Source: Clostridioides difficile (lineage in GTDB: Bacteria > Bacillota > Clostridia > Peptostreptococcales > Peptostreptococcaceae). From it: a stretch of DNA of 64,000 bases. Below the pieces are notes generated by a model, which had not been told where the DNA came from, searched no databases, and worked only from the letters and a program-made list of their open reading frames with translations. Where the stretch lies: positions 1 through 64,000 of the forward strand of contig JABBZI010000002.1 of NCBI GenBank assembly GCA_012955965.1, given 5' to 3'. Positions 27,014-36,162 of this stretch are shown here, piece after piece (the first letter of the stretch is position 1; every line of letters starts with the position of its first letter). The translations under genes and the position numbers were made by a program.

Positions 27014-27042
27014 ACTATACCAAATTAGTAAAAAAATAGCAA
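27014..27042 (-). promoter_or_regulatory. Probable sigma-A promoter of the small membrane protein gene
   Basis: Leftward TTGCTA (27037-27042), 17-base spacer, TATAGT (27014-27019), about 50 bases before the TTG at 26964. Confidence 0.5.
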
Positions 27043-27196
27043 TTACTATTGTCATTTATATTAGGAAAATATTAAATATTTTTAATAAATATCTTTTTTT
27101 GACATTAGGATTCGTTAATTTTTAATAAAGTAGTAACACTAATCTGTATTAATTAATAGAATAAAATAAATGATAATTTATTGAGGGGTGATTTAC

Positions 27197-29287
27197 ATGC
27201 CAAATTTGCCAAGTTTAGGATCAAAGGCTCCTGATTTTAAGGCCAATACAACAAACGGCCCTATTAGACTTTCTAATTATAAAGGTAATTGGATTGTTTT
27301 ATTTTCACATCCTGGTGATTTTACACCAGTTTGTACTACAGAATTTTTGTGCTTTGCTAAATATTATGACGAGTTCAAAAAGAGAAATACAGAATTAATT
27401 GGTCTAAGCGTTGATAGTAACAGTTCTCATCTAGCGTGGATGTACAATATTTCTTTACTTACAGGTGTAGAAATTCCATTTCCTATTATAGAAGATAGAG
27501 ATATGAGAATTGCAAAATTATATGGTATGATATCAAAACCAATGAGTGATACATCAACTGTTCGTTCTGTATTTATTATAGATAATAATCAAATTTTAAG
27601 AACGATTCTTTATTATCCACTTACTACAGGAAGAAATATTCCAGAAATACTTAGAATAGTAGATGCTCTTCAAACTAGTGATAGAGACAACATAGTTACA
27701 CCTGCAAACTGGTTCCCTGGTATGCCAGTGATTTTGCCATATCCTAAAAACTATAAAGAATTAAAAAACAGGGTTAATAGCTGTAATAAGAAATATTCCT
27801 GCATGGACTGGTACTTATGTTTTGTACCAGATAATTATAATGATGAAGACTTAAACAAGAAAATTGATAATACTTGTAGCTGGAATACAGAACATACTAA
27901 AAACATTGAAAACAAAGGTGATTGTGAACACAAAAATACTGACTATATAAACAAAACCCATGACTGTAAAGAAGAACACAGTAATGATATTAAAGAAGAT
28001 TGTAACTGTGAACAAAAGCACACTAAAAATACTAATAAAACTTGTAACTCTAAACAAAATAAACTTAAAGATAAATCTTGTGATGCAACGAATTATAACT
28101 ATGATAAAGAAGATAGTAGTTATGAAGATTTCTATAAGCAAAATTATAAAAACTATGATTATACTAGTGAAAAAAATACTAAAAAAATAGCTATGAAGAC
28201 TTTGAAGGATTCAAAAAAATTAGTTAGACCACAAATAACAGACCCATATAATCCAATAGTTGAAAATGCAAACTGTCCAGATATAAATCCAATTGTGGCA
28301 GAATATGTCCTTGGTAATCCAACTAATGTAGATGCGCAACTATTGGATGCAGTTATCTTTGCTTTTGCAGAAATAGACCAATCTGGTAATTTATTTATTC
28401 CTTATCCTAGATTTTTAAATCAATTACTTGCACTTAAAGCTGAAAAACCTAGCTTAAAAGTAATTGTGGCTATCGGAGGTTGGGGAGCTGAAGGATTCTC
28501 TGATGCGGCATTAACTCCTACATCCAGATATAATTTTGCAAGACAGGTTAATCAAATGATAAATGAATATGCTTTAGACGGAGTTGATATAGATTGGGAA
28601 TATCCTGGAAGTAGTGCATCTGGAATAGTATCAAGACCTGAGGATAGAGAAAACTTTACTCTTTTATTAACAGCCATAAGAGATGTTATAGGAGATGAAA
28701 AATGGCTTAGTGTAGCTGGAACAGGAGATAGAGGGTATATAAATTCAAGTGCTGAAATAGATAAAATAGCTCCAATAATAGATTATTTTAATCTTATGAG
28801 TTATGATTTTACAGCAGGTGAAACAGGTCCAAATGGTAGAAAACATCAAGCAAATCTTTTTGATTCTGATTTATCTTTACCAGGGTATAGTGTTGATGCA
28901 ATGGTAAGAAATCTTGAAAATGCTGGAATGCCTTCTGAAAAAATACTTCTTGGCATACCATTTTATGGAAGATTAGGTGCTACTATAACAAGAACTTATG
29001 ATGAACTTAGAAGAGATTATATAAATAAAAATGGGTATGAATACAGATTTGATAATGTTGCTCAAGTTCCATATTTAGTTAAGGATGGAGAGTTCGCAAT
29101 GTCTTATGATGATTCTTTATCTATATTCTTAAAAACTCAATATGTCCTTAGAAATTGTCTAGGTGGTGTATTTTCATGGACATCAACTTATGACCAAGCA
29201 AATATATTGGCTAGAACTATGTCCATTGGTATAAACGACCCTGAGGTGTTAAAAGATGAACTCGAAGGTATTTATGGTCAATTCTAA
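27197..29287 (+). CDS. cotE: Spore coat protein CotE, peroxiredoxin-chitinase fusion
   Basis: 696 residues. Residues 1 to about 210 form a 1-Cys peroxiredoxin (SHPGDFTPVCTTEF, peroxidatic Cys near residue 46). About 215-335 is a Lys/Asn/Cys/His-rich low-complexity linker. From about 345 a GH18 chitinase follows, with KVIVAIGGWGAEGFS and DGVDIDWEYPG, whose catalytic Glu (near 468) is intact. This bifunctional layout is that of CotE, a surface-exposed C. difficile coat protein linked to mucin interaction and colonisation (established for the protein). The ATG at 27197 follows GAGGGGTG; a GTG at 27188 lies inside that site. Probably made in the mother cell late in sporulation. Confidence 0.93.
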   Translation: MPNLPSLGSKAPDFKANTTNGPIRLSNYKGNWIVLFSHPGDFTPVCTTEFLCFAKYYDEFKKRNTELIGLSVDSNSSHLAWMYNISLLTGVEIPFPIIEDRDMRIAKLYGMISKPMSDTSTVRSVFIIDNNQILRTILYYPLTTGRNIPEILRIVDALQTSDRDNIVTPANWFPGMPVILPYPKNYKELKNRVNSCNKKYSCMDWYLCFVPDNYNDEDLNKKIDNTCSWNTEHTKNIENKGDCEHKNTDYINKTHDCKEEHSNDIKEDCNCEQKHTKNTNKTCNSKQNKLKDKSCDATNYNYDKEDSSYEDFYKQNYKNYDYTSEKNTKKIAMKTLKDSKKLVRPQITDPYNPIVENANCPDINPIVAEYVLGNPTNVDAQLLDAVIFAFAEIDQSGNLFIPYPRFLNQLLALKAEKPSLKVIVAIGGWGAEGFSDAALTPTSRYNFARQVNQMINEYALDGVDIDWEYPGSSASGIVSRPEDRENFTLLLTAIRDVIGDEKWLSVAGTGDRGYINSSAEIDKIAPIIDYFNLMSYDFTAGETGPNGRKHQANLFDSDLSLPGYSVDAMVRNLENAGMPSEKILLGIPFYGRLGATITRTYDELRRDYINKNGYEYRFDNVAQVPYLVKDGEFAMSYDDSLSIFLKTQYVLRNCLGGVFSWTSTYDQANILARTMSIGINDPEVLKDELEGIYGQF

Positions 29288-29321
29288 TATAATGTAAGAA
29301 AATTTTATAGTTTTGTTATAT

Positions 29322-29428
29322 AAAAAAGCAGATTGTATTATATTAAATAAATTTTATATAATTAATAATACTAATTAGTTATTTATAAATTAGGTACTTA
29401 TTTTCTAATAATACAATCCTGCTTTTTT
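29322..29428. repeat. Long inverted repeat after cotE, probable terminator
   Basis: AAAAAAGCAGATTGTATTA (29322-29340) is complementary, with one bulged C, to the arm ending at 29428 (TAATACAATC then CTGCTTTTTT). The arms enclose about 70 AT-rich bases. It can stop transcripts from both cotE and the rnhA side, though the large loop is unusual. Confidence 0.5.
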
Positions 29429-29492
29429 AATTGTAAGTTAAGCGTTTAAATATAACTCTTATAACATCTTGCTATATATCAATAATTTTTTA

Positions 29493-30092
29493 TTATATAC
29501 CAATAGCCTTTTTAGCCAATTTATCAGCTTCCTCATTATATTGGTTTCCAGAATGTGCTTTGACTTTTATAAATTTTACATTAAGTTTAGTTTTAACACT
29601 ATCATAGAAACTTTTATATGCTATAGTTCCTTCTTTATTTGTTTTCCAAACTCCAGTACACCACTTTTCAATACCTTCATAATCAAAATATAAAATCAAA
29701 TTTTGAATATTATTCTCAATACAGTATTGCATTGCAATTTTAGAAGCTTCTATTTCTCCAGCTACATTTCTCATTCCTACAAGAGTTTCCTCTTTTCCTT
29801 TTTCACTATATGTTTTTATAACTTTATTATTTTTTAAAATTACAACACCTGAACCATACATTTTTATTGAATGTTCATAGCTTCCATCTACATATGCTTC
29901 GATAAATTCTTCATTTTCTTTAAATCTTGATTTTTCTGAACCATAAATATATTCTTTTGCTTCTTGTAAAGTAGGAAAACTCTTATACTCAGCTCCTGAA
30001 AATCCATTTACCTGTTTTTTGCACTCATCCCATGTATTATATACACCTATATTTTTACCTTTTTTTACAGCATAAAACTTTTGTTTTGCCAA
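29493..30092 (-). CDS. rnhA: Ribonuclease HI with viroplasmin-type N-terminal domain
   Basis: About 199 residues. N-terminal RNA:DNA-hybrid binding domain (KFYAVKKGKNIGVYNTWDEC, FPTLQEAKEYI), as in eukaryotic RNase H1, then the catalytic domain with acids in EAYVDGSYE, AGEIEASKIAMQYC, LILYFDYEGIEKW and KVKAHSGNQYNEEADKLAKK (complete DEDD set). It cuts RNA in RNA/DNA hybrids. TTG start at 30092 behind GGGAGTGA. It follows the helicase gene by 17 bases; both act on nucleic acids and are probably co-transcribed. Confidence 0.9.
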   Translation of the reverse strand: MAKQKFYAVKKGKNIGVYNTWDECKKQVNGFSGAEYKSFPTLQEAKEYIYGSEKSRFKENEEFIEAYVDGSYEHSIKMYGSGVVILKNNKVIKTYSEKGKEETLVGMRNVAGEIEASKIAMQYCIENNIQNLILYFDYEGIEKWCTGVWKTNKEGTIAYKSFYDSVKTKLNVKFIKVKAHSGNQYNEEADKLAKKAIGI

Positions 30093-30109
30093 ATATATCA
30101 CTCCCACCC

Positions 30110-33100
30110 TTAGTTTTTATGTTCTTCTCTCATAAATATATCTAAATTTATCAGATAGTTCCTATCAAAATACTTTACTTTCATATCTTTATTTATAATA
30201 TCTATATAATACACTTCCCCTTTTACAGCTCTTTGTCTTATATTTTCATTTATATCATTTCTTATGATATCTTTGTCAGCATCATTCTTATCTATTCTAG
30301 CATCAACATTTAACGCTTTTACAGTATCAAATATAACAGATTTTAGGATTAAACTTCTAGATTTATTTAAATGGTGCTTTATATAGGTATAAAATTCATT
30401 ACTGTTCATCTTAGAAATTTTACAACCATGCAAATCTTTTTCTAACCTCTTTAGCACACTTATATTGGTTCCTGCATCAAAAATAGCAAAACATCCATAA
30501 TCATATTTGCTTCTTAGAATTCTCCCCATAGCTTGCTTTACCTTGATTGTCATTTGTGGATAATTTATAGTGTAATAGTCTATATTATACTTCTTCATTA
30601 TAGTAAAATACAACGGGTCTTTTGGATTTAGATTAGGAAGTTTGTCTAAAGTTACACAAACCAGACCATCTCCTGGAATATCTACCCCTTCAAAACATCC
30701 TTTTGAACCAAGTACAACACACTTTCGATTCAAATCATTAAGATGTCTAATCCCTTTTTTATCAGCATAAATTTCTAAATTAAAACCATGTAAATAGCTT
30801 TTCAATATTTCATAAGTTTTTTCTTGTCTATCTTTACTATTAAAAAGAGCCAATGTATGACCTTCTGTAATTTGTGATATATTAGATATAATCTTACTCA
30901 TTTCATTTGGGAATTCAGTATTTCTGTACTCACATATATCAGAAAATGTAACTACAGATACCATATTTTTATAATCAAAAATTGGTTCTATAATTTTTTC
31001 TACATTCTTAACTCTATCTATTCCTAATGTATTTTTAAAATAAGACATATTTTCAGATAAACTCAAGGTTGCAGATAAAAATATACCTTTTTCTAATTGA
31101 GATAAGATATTTTCTTCAAATAAATCTGCTATTTTTAATGGAACTACTCTAAATTCAAAATCATTATAATTCTTATCAATTTCAACTATCCTTGCATAAT
31201 CATCCTTTTCATCATACTCTAAAAATATTTCAAATATAATCTTTAAATCCTCTAAGTCCCTCGCTTTTGCTTTTCCAAATTTATATATATCAGTTTCTTT
31301 ATCTATACTATCATCATCAATATTCCTATAAATTGTTATTATTATTGCAACTAAATTTTTTATTATTTTTTCACAACTTGATTTTATCTTTTCACTATAC
31401 AATCTATAACTTATTTCAGTATCTATGCCGTCTTTTTTTAGTTTTCCCACAATTTCATCTATTTGCAGATTCAATTCCCATCTTAAATTATAATTACTTA
31501 CACTATTATATTCACTGCAATTACCAAAGTTCAATATTGAATCTATCTCGTCAAGAATAAGATTTATACTCCTAGAAATTTTTTGTTTATCTTTTCTTTC
31601 AATTTTTAATACATGATAAAACTTGTCAAAAGCCTTTATTTTTCTCATATTTTTACTATGTTTTTTATATATGAAGCTACTATTTTGAATAAATTCATAT
31701 GGATAGATTTCTTGCAATAAATATCTAAAAGACTTTGAATTTATAATACTTGAAAAGAAATCATACCCTTTTTCAGTCAAATTATGTGCTTCATCTACTA
31801 TTATATTTTCTAAAGGCTTTTCATCTTTATATGGCCATTTAGCCAATAAAGAATGGTTTACTACTGTTATATGTTCTTCTTTCAATTCTTCTGTTCTGTT
31901 CTTGTATAGGCAATCCTTTTTACACTTTTTGGGTCTACACATATTTGGGTCACAACTTATATTTCTTAAGTGAACATTTATTTCCTTAAAATTATCCAAC
32001 ACCCAATAATTTATTTCTTCTATATCTCCATGTTTACCACCTTCAACTAATCTCTCTAAAAATATCAAAGATAATATTTCTTCCTTAGTAGGTTCTTGAG
32101 AATCATAATCTGCTATGTATGCTTCCAGTCTATCTATACAAATATAGTTATTTTTCCCTTTTATATACCCATAACTTACTTTTCCATTTAGCCCTAAAGA
32201 GTCTAACACATTTGGAATGTCTTTATTTATTAATTGTATCTGTAATTCCTTTGTATCAGTAGAAATTAACAGTCTTTTCTTATTAATTTTAGCTTCTAAT
32301 ATCGCAGGCAATAAATATCCTACACTTTTACCTATACCAGTTGGGGCTTCTATACATGCAATTTTTTCTTCATATTCATTATTTCTAAACAACTCTCTTA
32401 TCGTTTTAGTAAGCTCATGCTGACCTGGTCTATACTCATATGTAAATCCTTCTTTATTCTCCCATATAGTTTTGTATTTTAATAATTCTTCATAATTATT
32501 CTTCTCTTCATTTAAAATCTTTAAGGTTTCTCTTTCTTTTTTCTTTTCTTCTTTTGAGTTAAATTTCTTATATTCTTTTTTAATCTTTATATTGTTTGAC
32601 AAATCATAGTTTGCTTCTTCTAAAAATTCACTCCATTCCCATGTTGAAAGATTAAACTTCTTAAGATAAGAATTTATTTTAAAGTTCAATGGCTCTAAAG
32701 TAATTTTTTCATAATCATTAAACCTTACTAGAAGACAGTTTAAAATGTTTATAATATCAATTGCATCTGATAAAGCTCTATTTTTTACTTTAGAATCATA
32801 AGCAGTCAAATTACTTTTTAAATACTCCAAACTATACTCTTTATGATATGGTTCTAAAATAACTGCTAATTCAATTAAATCAATAAATTTATTTTTTAAC
32901 TTTGGCATATGATGCTCAAAAAACTTTCTTTTCAAACTTAAATCATGACATATAATCAAACTATCTTCTACAAAATTTATAAGCTTATCTTCTACTTTTT
33001 CTATATCACAAGCTATTTCTAAATCACTTTTACTTAAATTACTACATAGTGAAAATACTTCTATAGGTACATCGTATTTATTTTTTATTAATGATTGATA

Positions 33101-33229
33101 TATATCTATCTTCCAATCTTTAACCTTAACAACTCCAACTTCTAAAATTTCCGAATTTAAATGATCTAATCCACTAATTTCTATATCTAAAAAAACAACA
33201 TTATTCAACATACTTATTATATTATCCAT
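30110..33229 (-). CDS. DinG-family superfamily 2 helicase with N-terminal DEDD exonuclease domain
   Basis: 1039 residues. Exonuclease-like N-terminus (FLDIEISGLDHLNSEILEVG, ICHDLSLKRKFFEH, NRALSDAIDIINILN), then the XPD/DinG-type helicase: Walker A EAPTGIGKSVGYLLPA (near 293), a four-Cys patch (CDPNMCRPKKCKKDCLYKN) that could carry the Fe-S cluster, DEAH box VDEAHNLTEKG (near 476), and motif VI QAMGRILRSKYDYGC. The same exonuclease-helicase fusion is known in Bacillus and Staphylococcus DinG; there the helicase can be inactive. Likely a DNA repair or single-strand processing enzyme. RBS GAAGGGATATAAAA. Confidence 0.88.
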   Translation of the reverse strand: MDNIISMLNNVVFLDIEISGLDHLNSEILEVGVVKVKDWKIDIYQSLIKNKYDVPIEVFSLCSNLSKSDLEIACDIEKVEDKLINFVEDSLIICHDLSLKRKFFEHHMPKLKNKFIDLIELAVILEPYHKEYSLEYLKSNLTAYDSKVKNRALSDAIDIINILNCLLVRFNDYEKITLEPLNFKINSYLKKFNLSTWEWSEFLEEANYDLSNNIKIKKEYKKFNSKEEKKKERETLKILNEEKNNYEELLKYKTIWENKEGFTYEYRPGQHELTKTIRELFRNNEYEEKIACIEAPTGIGKSVGYLLPAILEAKINKKRLLISTDTKELQIQLINKDIPNVLDSLGLNGKVSYGYIKGKNNYICIDRLEAYIADYDSQEPTKEEILSLIFLERLVEGGKHGDIEEINYWVLDNFKEINVHLRNISCDPNMCRPKKCKKDCLYKNRTEELKEEHITVVNHSLLAKWPYKDEKPLENIIVDEAHNLTEKGYDFFSSIINSKSFRYLLQEIYPYEFIQNSSFIYKKHSKNMRKIKAFDKFYHVLKIERKDKQKISRSINLILDEIDSILNFGNCSEYNSVSNYNLRWELNLQIDEIVGKLKKDGIDTEISYRLYSEKIKSSCEKIIKNLVAIIITIYRNIDDDSIDKETDIYKFGKAKARDLEDLKIIFEIFLEYDEKDDYARIVEIDKNYNDFEFRVVPLKIADLFEENILSQLEKGIFLSATLSLSENMSYFKNTLGIDRVKNVEKIIEPIFDYKNMVSVVTFSDICEYRNTEFPNEMSKIISNISQITEGHTLALFNSKDRQEKTYEILKSYLHGFNLEIYADKKGIRHLNDLNRKCVVLGSKGCFEGVDIPGDGLVCVTLDKLPNLNPKDPLYFTIMKKYNIDYYTINYPQMTIKVKQAMGRILRSKYDYGCFAIFDAGTNISVLKRLEKDLHGCKISKMNSNEFYTYIKHHLNKSRSLILKSVIFDTVKALNVDARIDKNDADKDIIRNDINENIRQRAVKGEVYYIDIINKDMKVKYFDRNYLINLDIFMREEHKN

Positions 33230-33451
33230 TTTTATATCCCTTCAAGTTAAACATGTATAACTTATCTACAATAATTGCTCTTTATATTTTATCATTTATA
33301 TGTACTTTATTTAATATAATTAATATTAATTTTATATATCTTACAACAAATTTCTTTAATTTATTATCTGTATATATGAATATTTTTATCTATAAATATT
33401 CAAACTATATTGTAAGAAATACACTTGAAATTTTAAATAAGAGGTGAAATT

Positions 33452-34276
33452 GTGAAAAAAGATAGCCTAAAAAAATACATTATGATAGGAACATTTGCTC
33501 TAATACTTTTGGGAATAGCTAGTATAAACTTTAAATCATTAGATAAGACAAAAACTCAAATTTCTAGTCCAACACTTGATACACATGAATATGATTGGTA
33601 TTTTAATCCTAGAGAAGATGGTAAACAGCCATCTCCTATAAAAGAAGCAGATTTTTTTAAAAAATATGATTCTTACTATGTAGGAAATCCTAATGAAAAA
33701 GTTATATATCTATCATTTGATGCTGGATATGAAAGTGGTAATACTCCAAAGCTATTAGATACACTAAAAAAACACAATGCTAAAGCACAGTTTTTCGTAG
33801 TTGAAAGTTATATAAAAAGCAATCCAGATTTAATAAAACGTATGGAAAAAGAAGGTCATTTAGTTTGTAATCATTCAAAAAGTCATCCATCAATGGCAGG
33901 TATTACAGACTTTGAAAATTTCAAAGAAGAAATTACAAGTGTAGAAAAAGCATACAAGGATGTTACTGGGAAAGAAATGCCTAAATACTTTAGACCACCA
34001 ATGGGTAAATTTAGTGAACAGTCTTTAAAATACACAAAGGATTTAGGATATAAATCTATATTTTGGAGTTTTGCTTATGTAGATTGGTATGAAAAGAAAC
34101 AGCCTACTCATGAGTTTGCTAAAAATAAAATTTATTCAAGAACACATCCTGGTGCAATAGTTCTATTACATCCAAATTCTTCAACAAATACTGAAATATT
34201 GGATGAAGTACTAACACATTGGGAAAAAGAAGGTTATAAACTTAAAACACTTGATTATTTAAGTAATAAAAAATAA
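33452..34276 (+). CDS. pdaA: Muramic delta-lactam-forming peptidoglycan deacetylase PdaA
   Basis: 274 residues. N-terminal signal/anchor (YIMIGTFALILLGIASINF) and a NodB domain with the PdaA variant motif YLSFDAGYESGNTPKLL, VCNHSKSHPSM (metal His pair), YFRPPMGKFSE, FWSFAYVDWYEKKQP and GAIVLLHPNSSTNTE. PdaA deacetylates muramic acid so that the spore cortex gains muramic-delta-lactam, needed for germination; C. difficile PdaA1 matches this gene. GTG start behind AAGAGGTGAAATT. A TGAATA block near 33375 followed by CAAACTA suggests a forespore sigma-G promoter, but this is weak. Confidence 0.88.
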   Translation: MKKDSLKKYIMIGTFALILLGIASINFKSLDKTKTQISSPTLDTHEYDWYFNPREDGKQPSPIKEADFFKKYDSYYVGNPNEKVIYLSFDAGYESGNTPKLLDTLKKHNAKAQFFVVESYIKSNPDLIKRMEKEGHLVCNHSKSHPSMAGITDFENFKEEITSVEKAYKDVTGKEMPKYFRPPMGKFSEQSLKYTKDLGYKSIFWSFAYVDWYEKKQPTHEFAKNKIYSRTHPGAIVLLHPNSSTNTEILDEVLTHWEKEGYKLKTLDYLSNKK

Positions 34277-34291
34277 TGTTTTAATTTAAAC

Positions 34292-34364
34292 AAAACTCCA
34301 CCATGAATTAGAGTAAAATAAAACTATTTATAAATACTTTAATCCTGGATGGAGTTTTTTATTT
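34292..34364. terminator. Bidirectional terminator
   Basis: AAAACTCCA (34292-34300) pairs with TGGAGTTTT (34350-34358), extended imperfectly inward, then a long T run. It separates the convergent pdaA and acetyltransferase genes. Confidence 0.7.
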
Positions 34365-34372
34365 TTTTATAT

Positions 34373-35158
34373 TTATTTAAAAAGAATTGTCCATTCATTT
34401 ATCTCTTTATATCCTATATTTTGATATATTTTACCTGCTATATCATTGTTATAAAAAAGGCATGGGACTTTTCCTTCTAACAATAATTCTTTACTTAAGT
34501 TATAAACTATATAGCTTGCAAATCCCTTTCCTCTATATGCTTTATCTGTACCAACAGATACTACCATTGCCAAAAAACTAGTTTCCATTCCAGTTGATGC
34601 AGTACTAATCATAGTATCATCATTTTTAATAAAATATGCTCTTACATTTCCTTCTTTTAGATGTTCTTTTCTTTCTTCTATGTAATTTTTACTTACTTTA
34701 TAATCTGAGTTGTTTAAAAGTTTCCCTATATCATCAATATCTTTTTCCTGAGCCTTTTCTATTTTATGCTCCTTCATGCTAGAAAAATCGATTTCTTTTA
34801 TTTCCTTTAATATACAAAATTTATTATCTAGTTTTTCATAAAAATCTTTATATTCATTTATTAGTCTATCTATTACACACTTTTTTCCACTTATACTTTC
34901 TACATCCAAATCTTTTATATGATGCTTCATCTCTTCTATCTCAAAATCATTTTTTAGACTATAAATTATAAGTGTTGACTTATTCTTTAATATTATAGAA
35001 GTTATATTTCCTCCTTTCATTTGAGACCATATATCTTGAGAGTAGGAGTTAAATCCATAGTTTTCAACATATCCAATTATGAATAAGTTTAAACTTTCTT
35101 CATGTGATACATATTGCCAAAATTCTTTTTCTAAAGTATTATCTATTTTTACAATCAA
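34373..35158 (-). CDS. GNAT-family N-acetyltransferase
   Basis: About 261 residues. The C-terminal half has the GNAT fold: EKAQEKDIDDIGKLLNNSDY, STGMETSFLAMVVSVGTDKA, the acetyl-CoA loop YRGKGFASYIVYNLSKELL and FYNNDIAGKIYQNIGYKE. The N-terminal half (1-130) is a degenerate GNAT-like or unknown domain. The TTG at 35158 has AAAGGAGG upstream; the longer ATG frame contains that site. Substrate unknown. Confidence 0.8.
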   Translation of the reverse strand: MIVKIDNTLEKEFWQYVSHEESLNLFIIGYVENYGFNSYSQDIWSQMKGGNITSIILKNKSTLIIYSLKNDFEIEEMKHHIKDLDVESISGKKCVIDRLINEYKDFYEKLDNKFCILKEIKEIDFSSMKEHKIEKAQEKDIDDIGKLLNNSDYKVSKNYIEERKEHLKEGNVRAYFIKNDDTMISTASTGMETSFLAMVVSVGTDKAYRGKGFASYIVYNLSKELLLEGKVPCLFYNNDIAGKIYQNIGYKEINEWTILFK

Positions 35159-35355
35159 GTATATATCCTCCTTTTGCATTAATAATGATATACCTTATAA
35201 TTTATAGTATCATTTAAATTCATTATATTCCACCAAATATTCTTAATTTTTCAAAAATAATTTAGAATTGTAAGCTAATTAATTTCTTGTAAAAGTATAC
35301 AATTAAAATATTCTATGTCATTTTATATTTTAATTGAGCTACATTTTTTTAATGT

Positions 35356-35490
35356 CTATGCAATGTGTTCATATTTATTTTTATATTCTGTTATTGCTTC
35401 ATTCCAGGCTTCTTCCACTGATATTCCTTTCTTAGTTGCAATCCTTTGTGCCAATTCTATTATTTTCATAGCTTTTCTTGATATATTCAT
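35356..35490 (-). CDS. 44-residue small protein
   Basis: A frame below the usual size cut-off. It starts at ATG 35490 behind AGAGGAGGAAAATAT, an excellent ribosome binding site, and encodes a soluble helical protein: MNISRKAMKIIELAQRIATK, then GISVEEAWNEAITEYKNKYE and HIA. No membrane segment or cysteine. The amphipathic two-helix pattern could be a small DNA-binding or antitoxin-like protein, but no family is recognised. The opposite strand carries a 70-codon frame without a ribosome binding site, which I regard as a shadow. Confidence 0.65.
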   Translation of the reverse strand: MNISRKAMKIIELAQRIATKKGISVEEAWNEAITEYKNKYEHIA

Positions 35491-35661
35491 ATATTTTCCT
35501 CCTCTAAATTATAATAAATTATTTTAAAGTTAAATTTCTATAGCCATTTTATATGTTTATTTACTTATATCTTACTAATTATTTGTGTATTAAATGTGAA
35601 CTACACTAGAAGAATTTTAGAACTTAATAAACCATAAACTTTACATACAATTCATATATAT

Positions 35662-35690
35662 TTGTCATATCATAGGACAAGTGATATAAT
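35662..35690 (+). promoter_or_regulatory. Sigma-A promoter of the HxlR regulator with overlapping dyad
   Basis: TTGTCA (35662-35667), 17-base spacer, TATAAT (35685-35690). ATATCA (35667-35672) and TGATAT (35682-35687) form a dyad inside the promoter, a likely operator for autoregulation. Confidence 0.65.
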
Positions 35691-35719
35691 TTATTATCAT
35701 TTTATGGGGGTGATATATT

Positions 35720-36085
35720 ATGAAAATAAGGGATGAATACACATGTCCTCTTGAAATTGTACATGACATAATCAAAGGAAAATGGAAAACTATCCTTGTA
35801 TTTGAATTGAGACAATCTAATAAGACATTTTCTGAATTAGAACATAGTATTTATGGAATAAATCAAAAAATGTTAATTCAACAATTAAAAGAACTGCATG
35901 AATTTGGTATTGTTGATAAAATAAGTTCATCTGGTTATCCACTACATGTTGAATATTTTCTTACTGACCGTGGTAAAAAAATGTTAAAAGCGGTGGAAAT
36001 AATGCAAGAAATAGGTATAGAGTATATGCTTGAGAATGGTCAACAAGAGATTCTAGATAGTAAAGGAATTTGTTATAATAAATAG
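35720..36085 (+). CDS. HxlR-family winged-helix regulator
   Basis: 121 residues. CPLEIVHDIIKGKWKTILVF, the HxlR entry motif with Cys and KWK, then FSELEHSIYGINQKMLIQQL (recognition region) and the wing GIVDKISSSGYPLHVEYFLT. Family members often sense thiol or aldehyde stress through the N-terminal Cys, present here at residue 10. It probably controls itself and the isochorismatase-type gene 77 bases downstream, which has its own promoter. RBS GGGGGTGATATATT. Confidence 0.88.
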   Translation: MKIRDEYTCPLEIVHDIIKGKWKTILVFELRQSNKTFSELEHSIYGINQKMLIQQLKELHEFGIVDKISSSGYPLHVEYFLTDRGKKMLKAVEIMQEIGIEYMLENGQQEILDSKGICYNK

Positions 36086-36111
36086 TTTTGTACATACCAA
36101 AAAGTAAGTAA

Positions 36112-36139
36112 TTTACATTTTTTATATGAATATTATAAT
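36112..36139 (+). promoter_or_regulatory. Probable promoter of the isochorismatase-family gene
   Basis: TTTACA (36112-36117), 16-base spacer, TATAAT (36134-36139), 23 bases before the ATG at 36163. Confidence 0.55.
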
Positions 36140-36162
36140 AGGAATATATAGGGGGTATTGAC

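Noticed and set aside
27100-27196. TTGACA-like element upstream of cotE as a vegetative promoter
   Set aside because: The -10 match is poor and cotE is expected to be expressed late in the mother cell by sigma-K; I could not place a convincing sigma-K site either.
33253-33447. 64-codon hydrophobic frame directly upstream of pdaA
   Set aside because: No ribosome binding site, extremely AT-rich, and it would fill the promoter region of pdaA. Its hydrophobic look follows from base composition.
35315-35527. 70-codon rightward frame
   Set aside because: Shadow of the 44-codon leftward gene, which has the better ribosome binding site and composition.
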